From: Hyphomicrobiales bacterium
Lineage (GTDB): Bacteria; Pseudomonadota; Alphaproteobacteria; Rhizobiales; Xanthobacteraceae
DNA: 52,623 nt
Assembly (NCBI GenBank): GCA_021730985.1
Contig: JAKFYI010000037.1
Location: 1-52,623 of the forward strand
Direction of reading: 5' to 3'
This document shows, one piece after another, positions 25,503 to 34,908 of the stretch. Position numbers and translations under genes: made by a program. Every line of letters begins with the position of its first letter. Position 1 is the stretch's first letter. Below the pieces are notes generated by a model. The model made no database searches, was not told the DNA's origin, and saw only the letters and a list, made by a program, of their open reading frames with translations.

Positions 25503-26480
25503 TCAGGGGATCAGGATGGTCGATCCGGTGGTCTTGCGGCCTTCCAGGTCCTGGTGCGCCTTCACGGCGTCCTTCAGCGGATACTTCTGGTTGATCGGAA
25601 TTTTGACCTTGCCGCTCGACACCACGTCGAACAGATCCTTGGCGGTGGCAAGCAAATCCTCGCGCTTGGCGACGTAGTTGTTGAGCGTCGGCCGTGTCGC
25701 GAACAGCGAACCCTTGGTCTGCAGGATGCCGATGTTGAAGGCCTCGATCGGGCCGGACGCACTGCCGAAGCTCGCGAACATGCCGAGCGGACGAAGGCAA
25801 TCGAGCGACGCCGGAAAGGTTGTCTTGCCGATGCCGTCATAGACCACATCGCACAGCTTGCCGCCGGTGATCTCCTTCACCTTCGCCGCAAAATCCTCGT
25901 TTCGATAGAGAATGGTGTGGTGCGCGCCGTTCGCCTTGGCGAGCTTGGCCTTCTCCTCATCGCCGACCGTGCCGATCACGGTGGCGCCGAGCGCATTGCC
26001 CCACTGGCACAGGATGACGCCGACGCCGCCGGCAGCGGCGTGCACCAAGATGGTGTCGCCCTTCTTCACGTTGTGAGTGCGCCGAAGCAGGTACTGCGCG
26101 GTCATGCCCTTGAGCATCATAGCGGCGGCCTGCTCGTAGCTGATGGAGTCCGGCAGCTTGACGGCTCGATCGGCCGGCATCAGCCGCTCCTGTGCGTAGC
26201 CGCCGAGGCCCACGACGTAGCCGACGCGGTCGCCGACCTTGATGTCGGACACTCCCGGGCCAACCGCGATCACCTCGCCCGCGCCCTCGTTGCCCGACAC
26301 GAACGGCAGTCCGACCGGCGACGGATACATGCCCATGCGGAAATAGGTGTCGATGTAATTCACGCCACAGGCGTGCTGCTTGAGCTTGATCTGCCCTGGC
26401 CCGGGCGCCGGAATATCGATCTGCTCAAACGTCAGAACCTCGGGGCCGCCGGTCTTATGGACGCGGACTGCTGCAACCAT
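25503..26480 (-). CDS. NAD(P)H:quinone oxidoreductase (QOR, MDR superfamily)
   Basis: A 325-residue zinc-independent medium-chain reductase. It has the quinone-reductase start AVRVHKTGGPEVLTFEQIDI, the conserved NYIDTYFRMGMYP, the FVSGNEGAGEV motif and the nucleotide-binding HAAAGGVGVILCQW segment. The structural-zinc cysteine lobe of alcohol dehydrogenases is absent. The enzyme would reduce quinones with NADPH in the cytoplasm. It is a single gene flanked by short spacers and shows no functional link to the purine genes. Confidence 0.92.
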   Translation of the reverse strand: MVAAVRVHKTGGPEVLTFEQIDIPAPGPGQIKLKQHACGVNYIDTYFRMGMYPSPVGLPFVSGNEGAGEVIAVGPGVSDIKVGDRVGYVVGLGGYAQERLMPADRAVKLPDSISYEQAAAMMLKGMTAQYLLRRTHNVKKGDTILVHAAAGGVGVILCQWGNALGATVIGTVGDEEKAKLAKANGAHHTILYRNEDFAAKVKEITGGKLCDVVYDGIGKTTFPASLDCLRPLGMFASFGSASGPIEAFNIGILQTKGSLFATRPTLNNYVAKREDLLATAKDLFDVVSSGKVKIPINQKYPLKDAVKAHQDLEGRKTTGSTILIP

Positions 26481-26568
26481 GTTTCACTCCCTTTGACGCA
26501 AACTGAAATTCGGCCCGGATCATAGGGGCACGCCGGATTGGCGCAAGGACGCAATGGCGGCAATTGGG

Positions 26569-27315
26569 CTAGCGCCCCCCGGCCACGCGTAGCACCGTGC
26601 CGCTGATGTAGGAGGCCGCATCCGAGAGCAGGAACAGAACGGCCTCGGCCTGCTCCTCCGGCTTGCCAACCCGGCCCATGGGGATCATCGGGGCGACCTT
26701 CTGAAGCTTCTCGGTCTGGCCGGCATCCGCGTGGATACGAGTCTCGCTCGCGCCCGGCGACACGCAGTTAACGCGAATGCCATCGCCCGCCAATTCCTTG
26801 CTCAGACCGTATGTGATCGACTCGATCGCGCCCTTCGAGGCGGCGTACCAGACATACTCGTTGGGACCGCCGATGTCGGCTGCGACCGACGAGAGCAGCA
26901 CGATCGAGCCGCCCGATCCGCCGTGCTTCTTCGACATGCGGCGGATCGCCTGCTGCAGCGACCACAACGCACCCATCACGTTCACGTCCAGCACTTCGCG
27001 CATCATGGCGGAGTCCGCAGTGTCGAGCCTGCCGGCGCGGCCCGGCACGCCGGTGTTGTAGACAAAATGCGTCAGCGGCCCGAGCTGGTCGTCCACTGTC
27101 TTGAACATGCGCTCGACGTCGGCCTCCACCGCCATGTCGGCTGCAACCGCCACGGCCTTGCGGCCCTGCGCCTTCACGGCATCGACGACGCCCGTGGCCG
27201 CGGCCGCGTCGGACTTGTAGTTCACACCGACATCGTAGCCGCGCGCCGCCGCAAGCTTCGCGGTGGCCGCGCCGATGCCGCGGCCGGCGCCGGTGATGAG
27301 CAGGACAGGAGACAT
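26569..27315 (-). CDS. SDR family oxidoreductase
   Basis: A 248-residue classical short-chain dehydrogenase. It has the cofactor motif TGAGRGIG, an NTG in place of NNAG near residue 89, the catalytic serine in LLSSVAAD and YAASK containing the Tyr-Lys pair. It ends with the usual ISGTVLRVAGGR. The VNYKSDAAAA segment after beta-2 suggests NADP preference. Its start overlaps the terC stop by one base (TGATG), so the two are translationally coupled. The substrate is unknown; it resembles FabG-like and glucose-1-dehydrogenase-like enzymes. Confidence 0.92.
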   Translation of the reverse strand: MSPVLLITGAGRGIGAATAKLAAARGYDVGVNYKSDAAAATGVVDAVKAQGRKAVAVAADMAVEADVERMFKTVDDQLGPLTHFVYNTGVPGRAGRLDTADSAMMREVLDVNVMGALWSLQQAIRRMSKKHGGSGGSIVLLSSVAADIGGPNEYVWYAASKGAIESITYGLSKELAGDGIRVNCVSPGASETRIHADAGQTEKLQKVAPMIPMGRVGKPEEQAEAVLFLLSDAASYISGTVLRVAGGR

Positions 27316-28055
27316 CAGACCCTCGATTTTGCTTTTGCGCGCTTTCTTCGATTGCGCCCGGCCACGATGTTAAAGGTTTCGACCGAGGCCGCGAATGCCA
27401 TCGCGAAATAAATGTAGCCGCGCGGAATGTGGACCTCGAAGCCGTCCGCCACCAGCGCCATCCCGATCAGCACCAGGAAGGCGAGCGCCAGCATTTTGGT
27501 GGTCGGATGTTCGGCAATGAAGGCCGACACCGGCCCCGACGCCGCATACATCACGGCCATGGCGATAATCACCGCCGCGATCATGATCTCGACGTCCTTC
27601 ACCATGCCAATGGCGGTGATGATCGAGTCGAGCGAGAAGATCAGGTCGATGGCGATGAGCTGCAGCACAACGATGAAGAACGACTGCGACACGGCGCCGG
27701 GGCCCGTCCCCTCCTCGCGCGCCTCGACCTCGGCATGAATTTCGTGCGTCGCCTTGGCGATGAGGAACAGGCCGCCGCCGATCAGAATGATGTCGCGCCA
27801 GGAAATGCCCATTCCGAACATCGAGAACAGCGGCGCGGTCAGCTTCATCAGCCATGTCAGTCCGAACAGCATGACGATGCGGAAGATCAGCGCCAGCGAC
27901 AGGCCGATCTGGCGCGCCCGCTTGGCCTGCTTCGGATCGCAGCGCGACACCAGGATGGAGATGAAAACGACGTTGTCGATGCCGAGCACGATCTCCAGCA
28001 CCGTCAGTGTGACGAGCGCGGCCCATGCGTGGGGATCGAAAAGCAGTTCGAGCAT
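27315..28055 (-). CDS. TerC family integral membrane protein
   Basis: A 246-residue protein with seven or more membrane helices and the TerC signature: LEIVLGIDNVVFISIL near the start and its internal duplicate IDLIFSLDSIITAIGM, each with acidic residues within the membrane. TerC proteins are implicated in metal (manganese, tellurite) handling during secretion. It is the middle gene of pcs-terC-SDR, with 10 bp to pcs. Confidence 0.92.
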   Translation of the reverse strand: MLELLFDPHAWAALVTLTVLEIVLGIDNVVFISILVSRCDPKQAKRARQIGLSLALIFRIVMLFGLTWLMKLTAPLFSMFGMGISWRDIILIGGGLFLIAKATHEIHAEVEAREEGTGPGAVSQSFFIVVLQLIAIDLIFSLDSIITAIGMVKDVEIMIAAVIIAMAVMYAASGPVSAFIAEHPTTKMLALAFLVLIGMALVADGFEVHIPRGYIYFAMAFAASVETFNIVAGRNRRKRAKAKSRV

Positions 28056-28065
28056 GACAGCCTAT

Positions 28066-28746
28066 CTATGACGCCCGGCGCTCCGGCAACAGCCCGATGC
28101 CGAGAAAATAGAGGCCAATGATGCAAAGCCCACCGGTGATCCAGGGGCCGGGGTTCAGGTTATGCAGCACCGCCGCCATCGCCAGGGCCGCCCAAACCGA
28201 GAGCAGTGCAACCGTGACAACCCGCAGCCGGAGCACCCGGAACGGATGCACGAAACGCACCGGAGCGAAGGTCAGCGCCGCCAGGACCGCAATCGCGGCC
28301 GCTGTGGCGATTGATCCTGGCTTGATCAGAAGCAGATAGAACGCCACCAAGTTCCAGACGCCGGGGAAGCCGACGAAGTGGTTGTCGCTCGCCTTCATAT
28401 TGGTGTCGGCGAAGTAGATCGCGCCGGTCATGACAATGGCAAACCCGGCTGCCCAGGACAGCGCCTCCGGCATCAACCCGCTCGCCACGATCGCGTAGGC
28501 CGGGACGAACACGTAGGTGGTGAAATCGACCACCAGGTCGAGCGTATCGCCGGACCAGCGCGGCACCCGCTCGGAGACCTTCAGCGCTCTGGCGAACATC
28601 CCGTCGATCGCATCGACCGCAAGCGCCAGGCCGAGCCACAGAAACATCAGCGCCCATTCGTCGTTCACGGCCGCGACCAGCGCGAGCAGCGCAAGGCCCG
28701 CGCCAAGCGCCGTGAAGACATGGACGGAAAATGCAAGCGCGCGCAT
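28066..28746 (-). CDS. pcs: Phosphatidylcholine synthase
   Basis: A 226-residue membrane enzyme that joins free choline to CDP-diacylglycerol. The modified CDP-alcohol phosphotransferase motif is visible: Asp45, Asp48-Gly49, Ala52-Arg53, then after a longer spacer Gly66, Asp70 and Asp74 (in SGDTLDLVVDF). The longer spacer separates bacterial Pcs from PgsA and PssA. About eight hydrophobic helices follow. Pcs is typical of rhizobia and related symbionts and pathogens. It heads the short operon with terC and the SDR gene. Confidence 0.92.
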   Translation of the reverse strand: MRALAFSVHVFTALGAGLALLALVAAVNDEWALMFLWLGLALAVDAIDGMFARALKVSERVPRWSGDTLDLVVDFTTYVFVPAYAIVASGLMPEALSWAAGFAIVMTGAIYFADTNMKASDNHFVGFPGVWNLVAFYLLLIKPGSIATAAAIAVLAALTFAPVRFVHPFRVLRLRVVTVALLSVWAALAMAAVLHNLNPGPWITGGLCIIGLYFLGIGLLPERRAS

Positions 28747-28789
28747 CGTCGTGTTCTAGTCGTCCGTCGTCCGCAGGGATAGTGGCGCG

Positions 28790-29428
28790 CTATCTCTTCT
28801 GGTTGCCCCAGTCGAGCTTGCAGATTTCCGCCGAGCGCCCTTCGAAGTTCCAGTTGCGGCCGAACAGCCGGAACCGCGACTTGTCGGCGCGCGACACGAT
28901 GATGTCCGGCGCGATCCAGTATTCGCTGTTGCGGATGACGACGTTGCCCTTGTCCTTGCCCTGCACCGGTGTAATCGCACCATCGACGATCTTCTCGATC
29001 TTGACGATACGGGTCTCGCCCTTGACCTCATAGGTGATCGGCACCTGCCGCGTACCAAGGAAGCTGCCGGCCAGGATTTTCAGGAGCGCGGTGGAGCCGC
29101 CGGCCCGCCCGGTCATGATCCAGGTCAGAGCCTTGGTTGCGTAAGCCGAGGCCTTGTCATCGACAAACAACGCGACGGTCCAGTTGCCGCGGCCGAGCCG
29201 CCCCGGGATATCGACCATGAAGCCGAACTTTAAGCCGGACAGATCGGTTTCGCCGAACCGGCCATCGTCGATCCGCACGCCGGCCCAGGTCTGGCAATAG
29301 CCCTCGGTCGGCGCATGCTTGCCGAGCGACAGCACGCAGGGACAGAAGATTTCGCAGTTGCACGACAGCGCCAACTCGCCGCGCAGGTACCACGGATCGA
29401 CGACACGCAAATCTTCGACCATCGACAT
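28790..29428 (-). CDS. DUF1326 domain protein
   Basis: A 212-residue soluble protein of unknown function covering the whole DUF1326 domain. Near the N-terminus it has a Cys-rich segment, LSCNCEIFCPC, with Cys23, Cys25, Cys29 and Cys31, suggestive of metal binding. No signal peptide is seen. It starts one base after the stop of the DUF2182 membrane protein gene, so the pair is co-transcribed. DUF1326 and DUF2182 genes commonly travel together, which supports a joint role, possibly in metal handling (inference). Confidence 0.85.
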   Translation of the reverse strand: MSMVEDLRVVDPWYLRGELALSCNCEIFCPCVLSLGKHAPTEGYCQTWAGVRIDDGRFGETDLSGLKFGFMVDIPGRLGRGNWTVALFVDDKASAYATKALTWIMTGRAGGSTALLKILAGSFLGTRQVPITYEVKGETRIVKIEKIVDGAITPVQGKDKGNVVIRNSEYWIAPDIIVSRADKSRFRLFGRNWNFEGRSAEICKLDWGNQKR

Positions 29429-29429
29429 G

Positions 29430-30257
29430 TCAATTTACCAATGCCATCGCGACGATGCCCAACCCGATTGAAACCAGCACGATGCCGATGCCGCGGGAAA
29501 AATGCGGTGTCGTGCTCATCTTTTCGATCGTCATGGCGATGGCGAGCAATGCCATCCAGACGACGTTCATCGCGCCCGCGGCAAACATCACCAGCATCAG
29601 CGCCCAGCAGCAGCCGAGACAAGCGAGCCCCTGTCGCAGTCCCAGGACGAACACGCCGCGCGGCTCCGCCGTCCAGTTGGCAAAGAAAAACGGAAACGGC
29701 CGCTGACACAGCGTGAGGCACGCGTGCTTGAGACGGGAAAATTGATAAACCCCGGCGCCGAGGAAGATTGCGGCGGCAAGCCAGGGCGATGCGCGTCCGG
29801 CGTCGAGCCAGGTGACCTGCATCAATGCGAATTGCAGCGCGGTCGCGGCCAGCGCGAAACCGAGCCAGACCGACACATAGCCGGATGCCAGGATCAGAGG
29901 CGACGCCGCCGGCTCGCGCTTACGCGCCGCGGTGTCCGCGATTTCGGCATAGGTGAGGATCATCGGCGCCGCGGTCGGCAGCATCATGGCGAGGCTCATG
30001 GCCATCCACATCGACAGGACGAGCGCGGTCTCCACGCCGCCGTTGGCGCCCAGGGGTTGGCACAGCGCCCGCCAGATATTGGCGTCCGCCGCCATCAGAC
30101 CGAGCGCGGCCCAACCCAGCCCGGTGAGCGCGACCACGCAGAACACAGCCAGCCGTCTCGGGCGCGCCACGGCGGCAGCCAGCCGCGTGTCCGGCGCGGA
30201 CAGGTGCGTCAGTTCCGGATCGTGGGCGAGATCGGTCACCTGAAATTGATAGCGCAT
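29430..30257 (-). CDS. DUF2182 predicted metal-binding membrane protein
   Basis: A 275-residue inner-membrane protein with about six hydrophobic segments. The DUF2182 hallmarks are a Met-rich helix MWMAMSLAMMLPTAAPMI, CLTLCQRPFPFF, and a Cys/Met-rich helix with CLGCCWALMLVMF. The many Cys and Met residues in helices are compatible with soft-metal coordination. Its function is not known. It is the upstream partner of the DUF1326 gene and is divergent from the UbiH-family gene. Confidence 0.85.
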   Translation of the reverse strand: MRYQFQVTDLAHDPELTHLSAPDTRLAAAVARPRRLAVFCVVALTGLGWAALGLMAADANIWRALCQPLGANGGVETALVLSMWMAMSLAMMLPTAAPMILTYAEIADTAARKREPAASPLILASGYVSVWLGFALAATALQFALMQVTWLDAGRASPWLAAAIFLGAGVYQFSRLKHACLTLCQRPFPFFFANWTAEPRGVFVLGLRQGLACLGCCWALMLVMFAAGAMNVVWMALLAIAMTIEKMSTTPHFSRGIGIVLVSIGLGIVAMALVN

Positions 30258-30341
30258 TGCCTGGGGCTTCGGAAATACGCCCCCTGATCATGGTTTCCGT
30301 AACGGCTCGTTTTCAGGCCGTAGACGCGTTAGGTAACGTCT

Positions 30342-31556
30342 ATGGCGACGAAACCCGCTCGATTAACCGTGCAAGTGGCGATTGTGGGCGGTGGACCTGC
30401 GGGTCTTACCGCAGCCATTGCGCTTGCCGAAGCCGGGGTCGCGACCGCGCTGATCGCGCGCCCTATCGTTCCCGACCATCGAACCACGGCCCTGCTGGCG
30501 GGGTCCGTCACCGCGCTCGATACGCTCGGCGCCTGGGCGCGGTGCCGTCCGAACGCCGCGCCGCTCAAGACGATGCGGATCGTCGACAACACCGGACGCC
30601 TGATCCGCGCGCCGGAGGTGAGTTTCGCAGCCGGCGAGATCGGGCTCGAAGCGTTCGGCCACAACATCGAGAACCGTCATCTGCTGGCAGCGCTGGAGGC
30701 GCGCGCCGGCGAATTTGCCCAGCTCACACGCGTCGATGGCGAGGCGCGTGAGATCGAAACCACCTCCGATGCCGTTGTCGTGCATCTGGCGAGCGGCACC
30801 AGCATCGAAGCCAGGCTCCTGATCGGCGCCGATGGCCGGCGCTCGATGTGCCGCGCCGCCGCCGGCATCGAGACCGACAGTTCTCGTTACGATCAGGTCG
30901 CCCTCACCTTCAACCTCCGCCACACGCGGCCGCACCAAAACATCTCAACTGAATTCCACACCGGGGGCGGCCCGTTCACGTTGGTGCCGCTGCCTCACGA
31001 GCGGTCGAGCCTGGTCTGCGTGACCAACCCGGACGATGCCGGGCAGCTTGGCACGCTCGACGACGCCTCATTGGCAGAGGAGATCGAGCGGCGCTCGCAT
31101 TCGATCCTCGGCAAAATCTCAATTGAGCCCGGCCGCGGCGTCTATCCGCTCGCCGTAGAGACCGCGCGCCAGTTCGCCCGCAACCGCATCGCGCTGATCG
31201 GGGAAGCCGGGCACGCGATGCCTCCGATCGGAGCGCAGGGTCTCAACCTCGGCTTGCGCGACGCAGCCACCATCGGCGAGATGGTGGTGGGGGCACAGCG
31301 CAACGGTGGCGATCCCGGCGCGCCGGGCCTGATGGCGCGCTACGACGACGCGCGCCGCGCCGACGTGAAAAGCCGCACTTTCGTGGTCGATTTCATCAAC
31401 CGCACGCTGCTGTCGGACTTCCTGCCGGTGCAGGGCGCGCGCGGATTAGGGCTCTACCTGATCGACCGGATCGGGCCGCTTCGCCGCACGGTGATGCGCG
31501 AGGGCGTCGGCCCCGCCGCTTCGCAGCCGCGGCTGATGCGCGGCGAAGTTTTGTAG
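30342..31556 (+). CDS. UbiH/COQ6-family FAD-dependent hydroxylase
   Basis: A 404-residue flavoprotein monooxygenase. The FAD-binding start is VAIVGGGPAGLTAAIALAEAG, the DG motif LLIGADGRRSMCRAAAG lies near residue 165, and the second FAD motif is IGEAGHAMPPIGAQGLNLGLRD near 285, the signature of ubiquinone-ring hydroxylases (UbiH, UbiF, UbiL). It probably hydroxylates a ubiquinone precursor. The exact ring position cannot be told from sequence, so no symbol is given. It stands alone between divergent and convergent neighbours. Confidence 0.88.
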   Translation: MATKPARLTVQVAIVGGGPAGLTAAIALAEAGVATALIARPIVPDHRTTALLAGSVTALDTLGAWARCRPNAAPLKTMRIVDNTGRLIRAPEVSFAAGEIGLEAFGHNIENRHLLAALEARAGEFAQLTRVDGEAREIETTSDAVVVHLASGTSIEARLLIGADGRRSMCRAAAGIETDSSRYDQVALTFNLRHTRPHQNISTEFHTGGGPFTLVPLPHERSSLVCVTNPDDAGQLGTLDDASLAEEIERRSHSILGKISIEPGRGVYPLAVETARQFARNRIALIGEAGHAMPPIGAQGLNLGLRDAATIGEMVVGAQRNGGDPGAPGLMARYDDARRADVKSRTFVVDFINRTLLSDFLPVQGARGLGLYLIDRIGPLRRTVMREGVGPAASQPRLMRGEVL

Positions 31557-31572
31557 TCAGGGCAATCTGGAA

Positions 31573-32532
31573 TCATGGCAGGAGCGATTGCGGCAAGCCG
31601 CCCTGCTGCACCAGCCACATCACCGTGGTCAGCGTCGCAACCGAAACGACTGTGCCAAGCAGCACCGAACCCGACGCCGGAGCGACCCACGCGTCGTACT
31701 GCCGCGCCAGCACGAAGACGTTGAGCGCCGGCGGCAGCGCGGCCATCAGCACCGCGGTCGCCACCCACTTCGGATCGAACGGCCCGAGCGCCATCAGCAG
31801 CAGCAGTGTCACCACCGGATGAACCAGAAGCTTGATCGCCACCAGCACGGGCACATCCCACGGCAGGCGCTCGAACGGGCGAAGCGCCACCGTCACGCCG
31901 AGCGTGAACAGGGCGCACGGGGCCGCCGCGCTCTGTAGAAATTGCATCAGTCGGTCGAGCGCCACCGGCGGCTCGAAATCCAGCGCCGCCGACAGCACAC
32001 CGAGCGCGGTCGCAATCACCAGCGGATGCAGCAGTATCCTGCGGGCGACATCGAGCGCCGCAGCCCCGGGATTCGGCGCACCGGGCCGCGCGATCGCCAT
32101 CAGGAACGGCACCAGCGAGAAGAACAGCAGCGTCTCGAAGCAGAAGATCAGCGCGACTGGAGCCGCGGCCTGCGCCCCGAGTGTCGCCAGCGCGAGACCC
32201 GGGCCCATGTAGCCGATGTTGCCGTAGGCGCCGGCCAGCGCGCCGATGGTCGATTCCGCAAGATTGCGGCGCATCGCCAGGGCGACGCCGAACGACAGCG
32301 CCAGGACGAGAAACGTTGCCAGCGTCGTGGTGAGGATGAAGGGGATGTTGTTGAGCTGCTCGAACGGCGTCTTCGCCAGGATGCGGTAGAACAGCGCGGG
32401 CAGCGCCAGGTAGAGGATGAAGAAGTCCATCCAAGCCAGCCCCCGGTCGGGGATATCCCGCAGCCGGCCACAGGCATACCCGAGGAAGATCAGCCCAAAA
32501 TACGGCAGCGCGAGATTGAGGACGTCGATCAT
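31573..32532 (-). CDS. AEC family transporter
   Basis: A 319-residue protein with ten hydrophobic helices in two repeats of five. It begins MIDVLNLALPYFGLIFLGYACG and contains the conserved YGNIGYMGPGLAL segment of auxin-efflux-carrier-like permeases. Bacterial members export or exchange organic acids such as malate. The start at 32532 was chosen because the upstream in-frame residues are polar and unlike the family. It is divergent from the malyl-CoA lyase-like gene about 90 bp away, and a C4-acid substrate would fit that neighbour (speculative). Confidence 0.88.
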   Translation of the reverse strand: MIDVLNLALPYFGLIFLGYACGRLRDIPDRGLAWMDFFILYLALPALFYRILAKTPFEQLNNIPFILTTTLATFLVLALSFGVALAMRRNLAESTIGALAGAYGNIGYMGPGLALATLGAQAAAPVALIFCFETLLFFSLVPFLMAIARPGAPNPGAAALDVARRILLHPLVIATALGVLSAALDFEPPVALDRLMQFLQSAAAPCALFTLGVTVALRPFERLPWDVPVLVAIKLLVHPVVTLLLLMALGPFDPKWVATAVLMAALPPALNVFVLARQYDAWVAPASGSVLLGTVVSVATLTTVMWLVQQGGLPQSLLP

Positions 32533-32621
32533 CGGGCAGCCTGGAATTGCTGAAAGCCGCGGCCCGCCCGCTTGGCGCGGCCCTTGCATTGCTCTAAACG
32601 GCAGGCCGGTGTTTTGGAAGG

Positions 32622-33668
32622 ATGGCTATGAAGCCTCCGCGACAGTTCTATCAACCGCTCGCGATCGGCGCGCCCACGCCGCTGCGCGAACTCCCGGTCA
32701 AGCTTGAGCGGATGATCCATTTCGTGCCCCCGCACGTCGAAAAGGTCACCGCGAAGGTGCCCGAGATGGCTCGGCAGGTGGACGTGGTGCTGGGCAACCT
32801 CGAGGACGCCATCCCCTCCGATGCCAAGGTTGCGGCGCGAAACGGTTTCATCGCCATGGCCAAGGCGGTCGATTTCGGCGCGACCGGACTGTGGACGCGC
32901 ATCAACGCGCTCAACTCGCCCTGGGTGCTCGATGACATCACCGAGTGCGTCTCGGCGATCGGCAACAAGCTCGACGTCATCATGCTGCCGAAGGTCGAAG
33001 GCGTCTGGGACATCCACTATCTCGATCAGCTTTTGGCACAGCTTGAAGCCGCGCATTCGATCAAGCGGCCGATCCTGATCCACGCCATCCTGGAGACCGC
33101 GCAGGGCGTCAACAATGTCGAGGCGATCGCACAGGCCTCGCCGCGCATGCACGGCATCAGCCTCGGGCCCGCCGACCTCGCCGCCTCGCGCGGCATGAAG
33201 ACCACGCGGGTCGGCGGCGGACACCCCGACTACGCGGTGCTCTCCGACGCAGCCCCCGGCGCCACGCGGCAGAAGTTTCAGCAGGACCTCTGGCACTACA
33301 CCACGGCCAAGATGGTGGATGCCTGCGCCGCAGCCGGCATCAAGGCATTCTACGGCCCGTTCGGCGACTTCTCCGATCAGGACGGCTGCGAGTCGCAGTT
33401 CCGCAACGCCTTCCTGCTCGGCTGTGCCGGCGCTTGGTCGCTGCACCCCTCGCAGATCGTCATTGCCAAACGGGTGTTCTCGCCGGACCCCGGCGAAGTC
33501 ACCCAGGCGCAGAAGATTCTGGCTGCTATGCCCGACGGCAGCGGCGCCGCGATGATCGATGGCAAAATGCAGGACGATGCCACTTGGAAACAAGCCAAAG
33601 TCGTGGTTGACCTTGCCAGGCTGGTGGCCTCGAAGGATCCGGACATGGCCACCCGCTATGGCCTCTAA
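32622..33668 (+). CDS. HpcH/HpaI-type lyase, malyl-CoA lyase-like
   Basis: A 348-residue TIM-barrel C-C lyase of the CitE/malyl-CoA lyase group. It shows the family segments [14 protein letters not shown] (acidic metal ligand), the substrate Arg in [31 protein letters not shown] (second metal Glu), [22 protein letters not shown] and WSLHPSQI. The C-terminal lid region is present. It would cleave a malyl- or citramalyl-type CoA thioester to acetyl-CoA (or propionyl-CoA) and glyoxylate/pyruvate in the cytoplasm. A GGAAGG ribosome binding site precedes the ATG. The substrate is uncertain; the N-terminal 40 residues are longer than in MclA. Confidence 0.85.
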   Translation: MAMKPPRQFYQPLAIGAPTPLRELPVKLERMIHFVPPHVEKVTAKVPEMARQVDVVLGNLEDAIPSDAKVAARNGFIAMAKAVDFGATGLWTRINALNSPWVLDDITECVSAIGNKLDVIMLPKVEGVWDIHYLDQLLAQLEAAHSIKRPILIHAILETAQGVNNVEAIAQASPRMHGISLGPADLAASRGMKTTRVGGGHPDYAVLSDAAPGATRQKFQQDLWHYTTAKMVDACAAAGIKAFYGPFGDFSDQDGCESQFRNAFLLGCAGAWSLHPSQIVIAKRVFSPDPGEVTQAQKILAAMPDGSGAAMIDGKMQDDATWKQAKVVVDLARLVASKDPDMATRYGL

Positions 33669-33707
33669 AGCCCGCCATCGCCACAATTATCACCTAGAGT
33701 CGCAAGC

Positions 33708-34055
33708 ATGACCGACGAACTCAAATCCAGGATGCGAACCGCCAAGTACAAGCTCGGCGAGGTGGTGAAGCACCGCCTGTTTTCTTTCCGCGGCGTGGTT
33801 TTCGATATCGATCCGGTGTTCAACAACACCGAGGAATGGTGGTTGTCGATTCCGGCCGAGACGCGGCCGCATAAGGACCAGCCGTTCTACCACCTGTACG
33901 CCGAGAACTCGGACACCGAGTACGTGGCTTACGTGTCGGAGCAGAACCTGCTGCCGGACACCTCGGGCGATCCCGTGCGTCATCCGCAGGTCGCGGAGGC
34001 CTTCACGCGCGACAAGAAGGGCGGCTACCGCCCGCGCAACTCGGTTCTGAACTAG
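33708..34055 (+). CDS. hspQ: Heat shock protein HspQ (YccV-like)
   Basis: A 115-residue protein with the YccV/hemimethylated-DNA-binding-like fold. It shows the conserved KYKLGEVVKHRLFSFRGVVF, DIDPVF, EEWWLSIP, PFYHLYAE and YVSEQNLLPD segments. In Escherichia coli HspQ promotes degradation of mutant DnaA and enhances Lon specificity. The gene follows the lyase gene after 39 bp and ends at a bidirectional terminator. Confidence 0.92.
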   Translation: MTDELKSRMRTAKYKLGEVVKHRLFSFRGVVFDIDPVFNNTEEWWLSIPAETRPHKDQPFYHLYAENSDTEYVAYVSEQNLLPDTSGDPVRHPQVAEAFTRDKKGGYRPRNSVLN

Positions 34056-34064
34056 CCGAACGAA

Positions 34065-34092
34065 AAAGGCCCCGGCTTCCGCCGGGACCTTT
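34065..34092. terminator. Bidirectional terminator between hspQ and the ialB-like gene
   Basis: A 12-bp stem, AAAGGCCCCGGC / GCCGGGACCTTT with one mismatch and a TTCC loop, has an A-run on the left side and TTTGATTTT on the right. It therefore serves both convergent genes. Confidence 0.85.
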
Positions 34093-34125
34093 GATTTTCA
34101 AATCGACGACGAAGCGTGAGCGCGA

Positions 34126-34908
34126 TCAGCGCGCCGCGGGCGGCTGGCTCTCCAGGCGCTTACGCGCGTCGTCCGCGCGCTTCTGCAGTTCATCCTGCAG
34201 CTTCTTCTGCTGCTCCTCGAACACCTTCGGATCGGTCGGCGGGCCGTCATAGGCCTTGGCGAAATCCTTGAGCTCCATCTGCGGGCTCATCGGCTGGCCG
34301 TTCATGTGGATGGCCTGCACCGTCAGCACCTGGCCCTTCTTCATGCGACCGATCAGGTCGGTCGATGCTTCGTAGTCGGCGATACAGCCGCCCGGCGGGA
34401 CCACCGGCGGCAGGCAGGTCACGAATGGCGCGGTGGCCGGCGTGCCCTGATCGACGATCATGCGGGTGCCGTGGGTGAGAGCTACGCCATACGGCAGGCT
34501 CATGCGCATCAGCTTGCGCTGCTCGCCTTCCATTTCGATGATCGCGACGCTGACCACCAGCAGACCGGACTCGACGCGGCCGTCTTTCACGGTGACACAA
34601 ACCCGCTTGGAGTTCGGATCGGGATCCTTGTTGCAGAGCTTGACCCAGGGCGAAAAGATCAACTGCGGCGCTTCGGCGGCCGGAGCGCCTTGGGCGGGCT
34701 GCGCCGGAGCAGCAGGTTGGGCCGCGGGCGGCTTCTGCGCCGCCGGCGCCTGGGCCGGACGCCGCGGCTGCTGCTGCGGCTGCGCCGGCTGCGGGGCCTG
34801 TGCCTGGGCGCTGGATACCGCGCCAAACACGACCGTTGCCGCGGCAGCACTCGTGGCCAACAGCTTGAAAATCGTCCACGGGCTGGCGGACACGATCCGA
34901 TGATTCAT
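34126..34908 (-). CDS. Invasion-associated locus B (IalB) family protein
   Basis: A 260-residue exported protein. A signal peptide of about 37 residues ends at SSAQAQA. A linker of about 45 residues made almost only of Pro, Ala and Gln follows, then the IalB domain with SPWVKLCNKDPDPNSKRVC, a central IEMEGEQRKLMRMSLPYGV and later CLPPVVPPGGCIADY (paired cysteines likely form disulphides in the periplasm). It ends in a Lys/Glu/Gln-rich helix. IalB is an invasion factor in Bartonella; in free-living relatives the role is unknown. The ATG at 34908 starts the signal peptide. Confidence 0.88.
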   Translation of the reverse strand: MNHRIVSASPWTIFKLLATSAAAATVVFGAVSSAQAQAPQPAQPQQQPRRPAQAPAAQKPPAAQPAAPAQPAQGAPAAEAPQLIFSPWVKLCNKDPDPNSKRVCVTVKDGRVESGLLVVSVAIIEMEGEQRKLMRMSLPYGVALTHGTRMIVDQGTPATAPFVTCLPPVVPPGGCIADYEASTDLIGRMKKGQVLTVQAIHMNGQPMSPQMELKDFAKAYDGPPTDPKVFEEQQKKLQDELQKRADDARKRLESQPPAAR

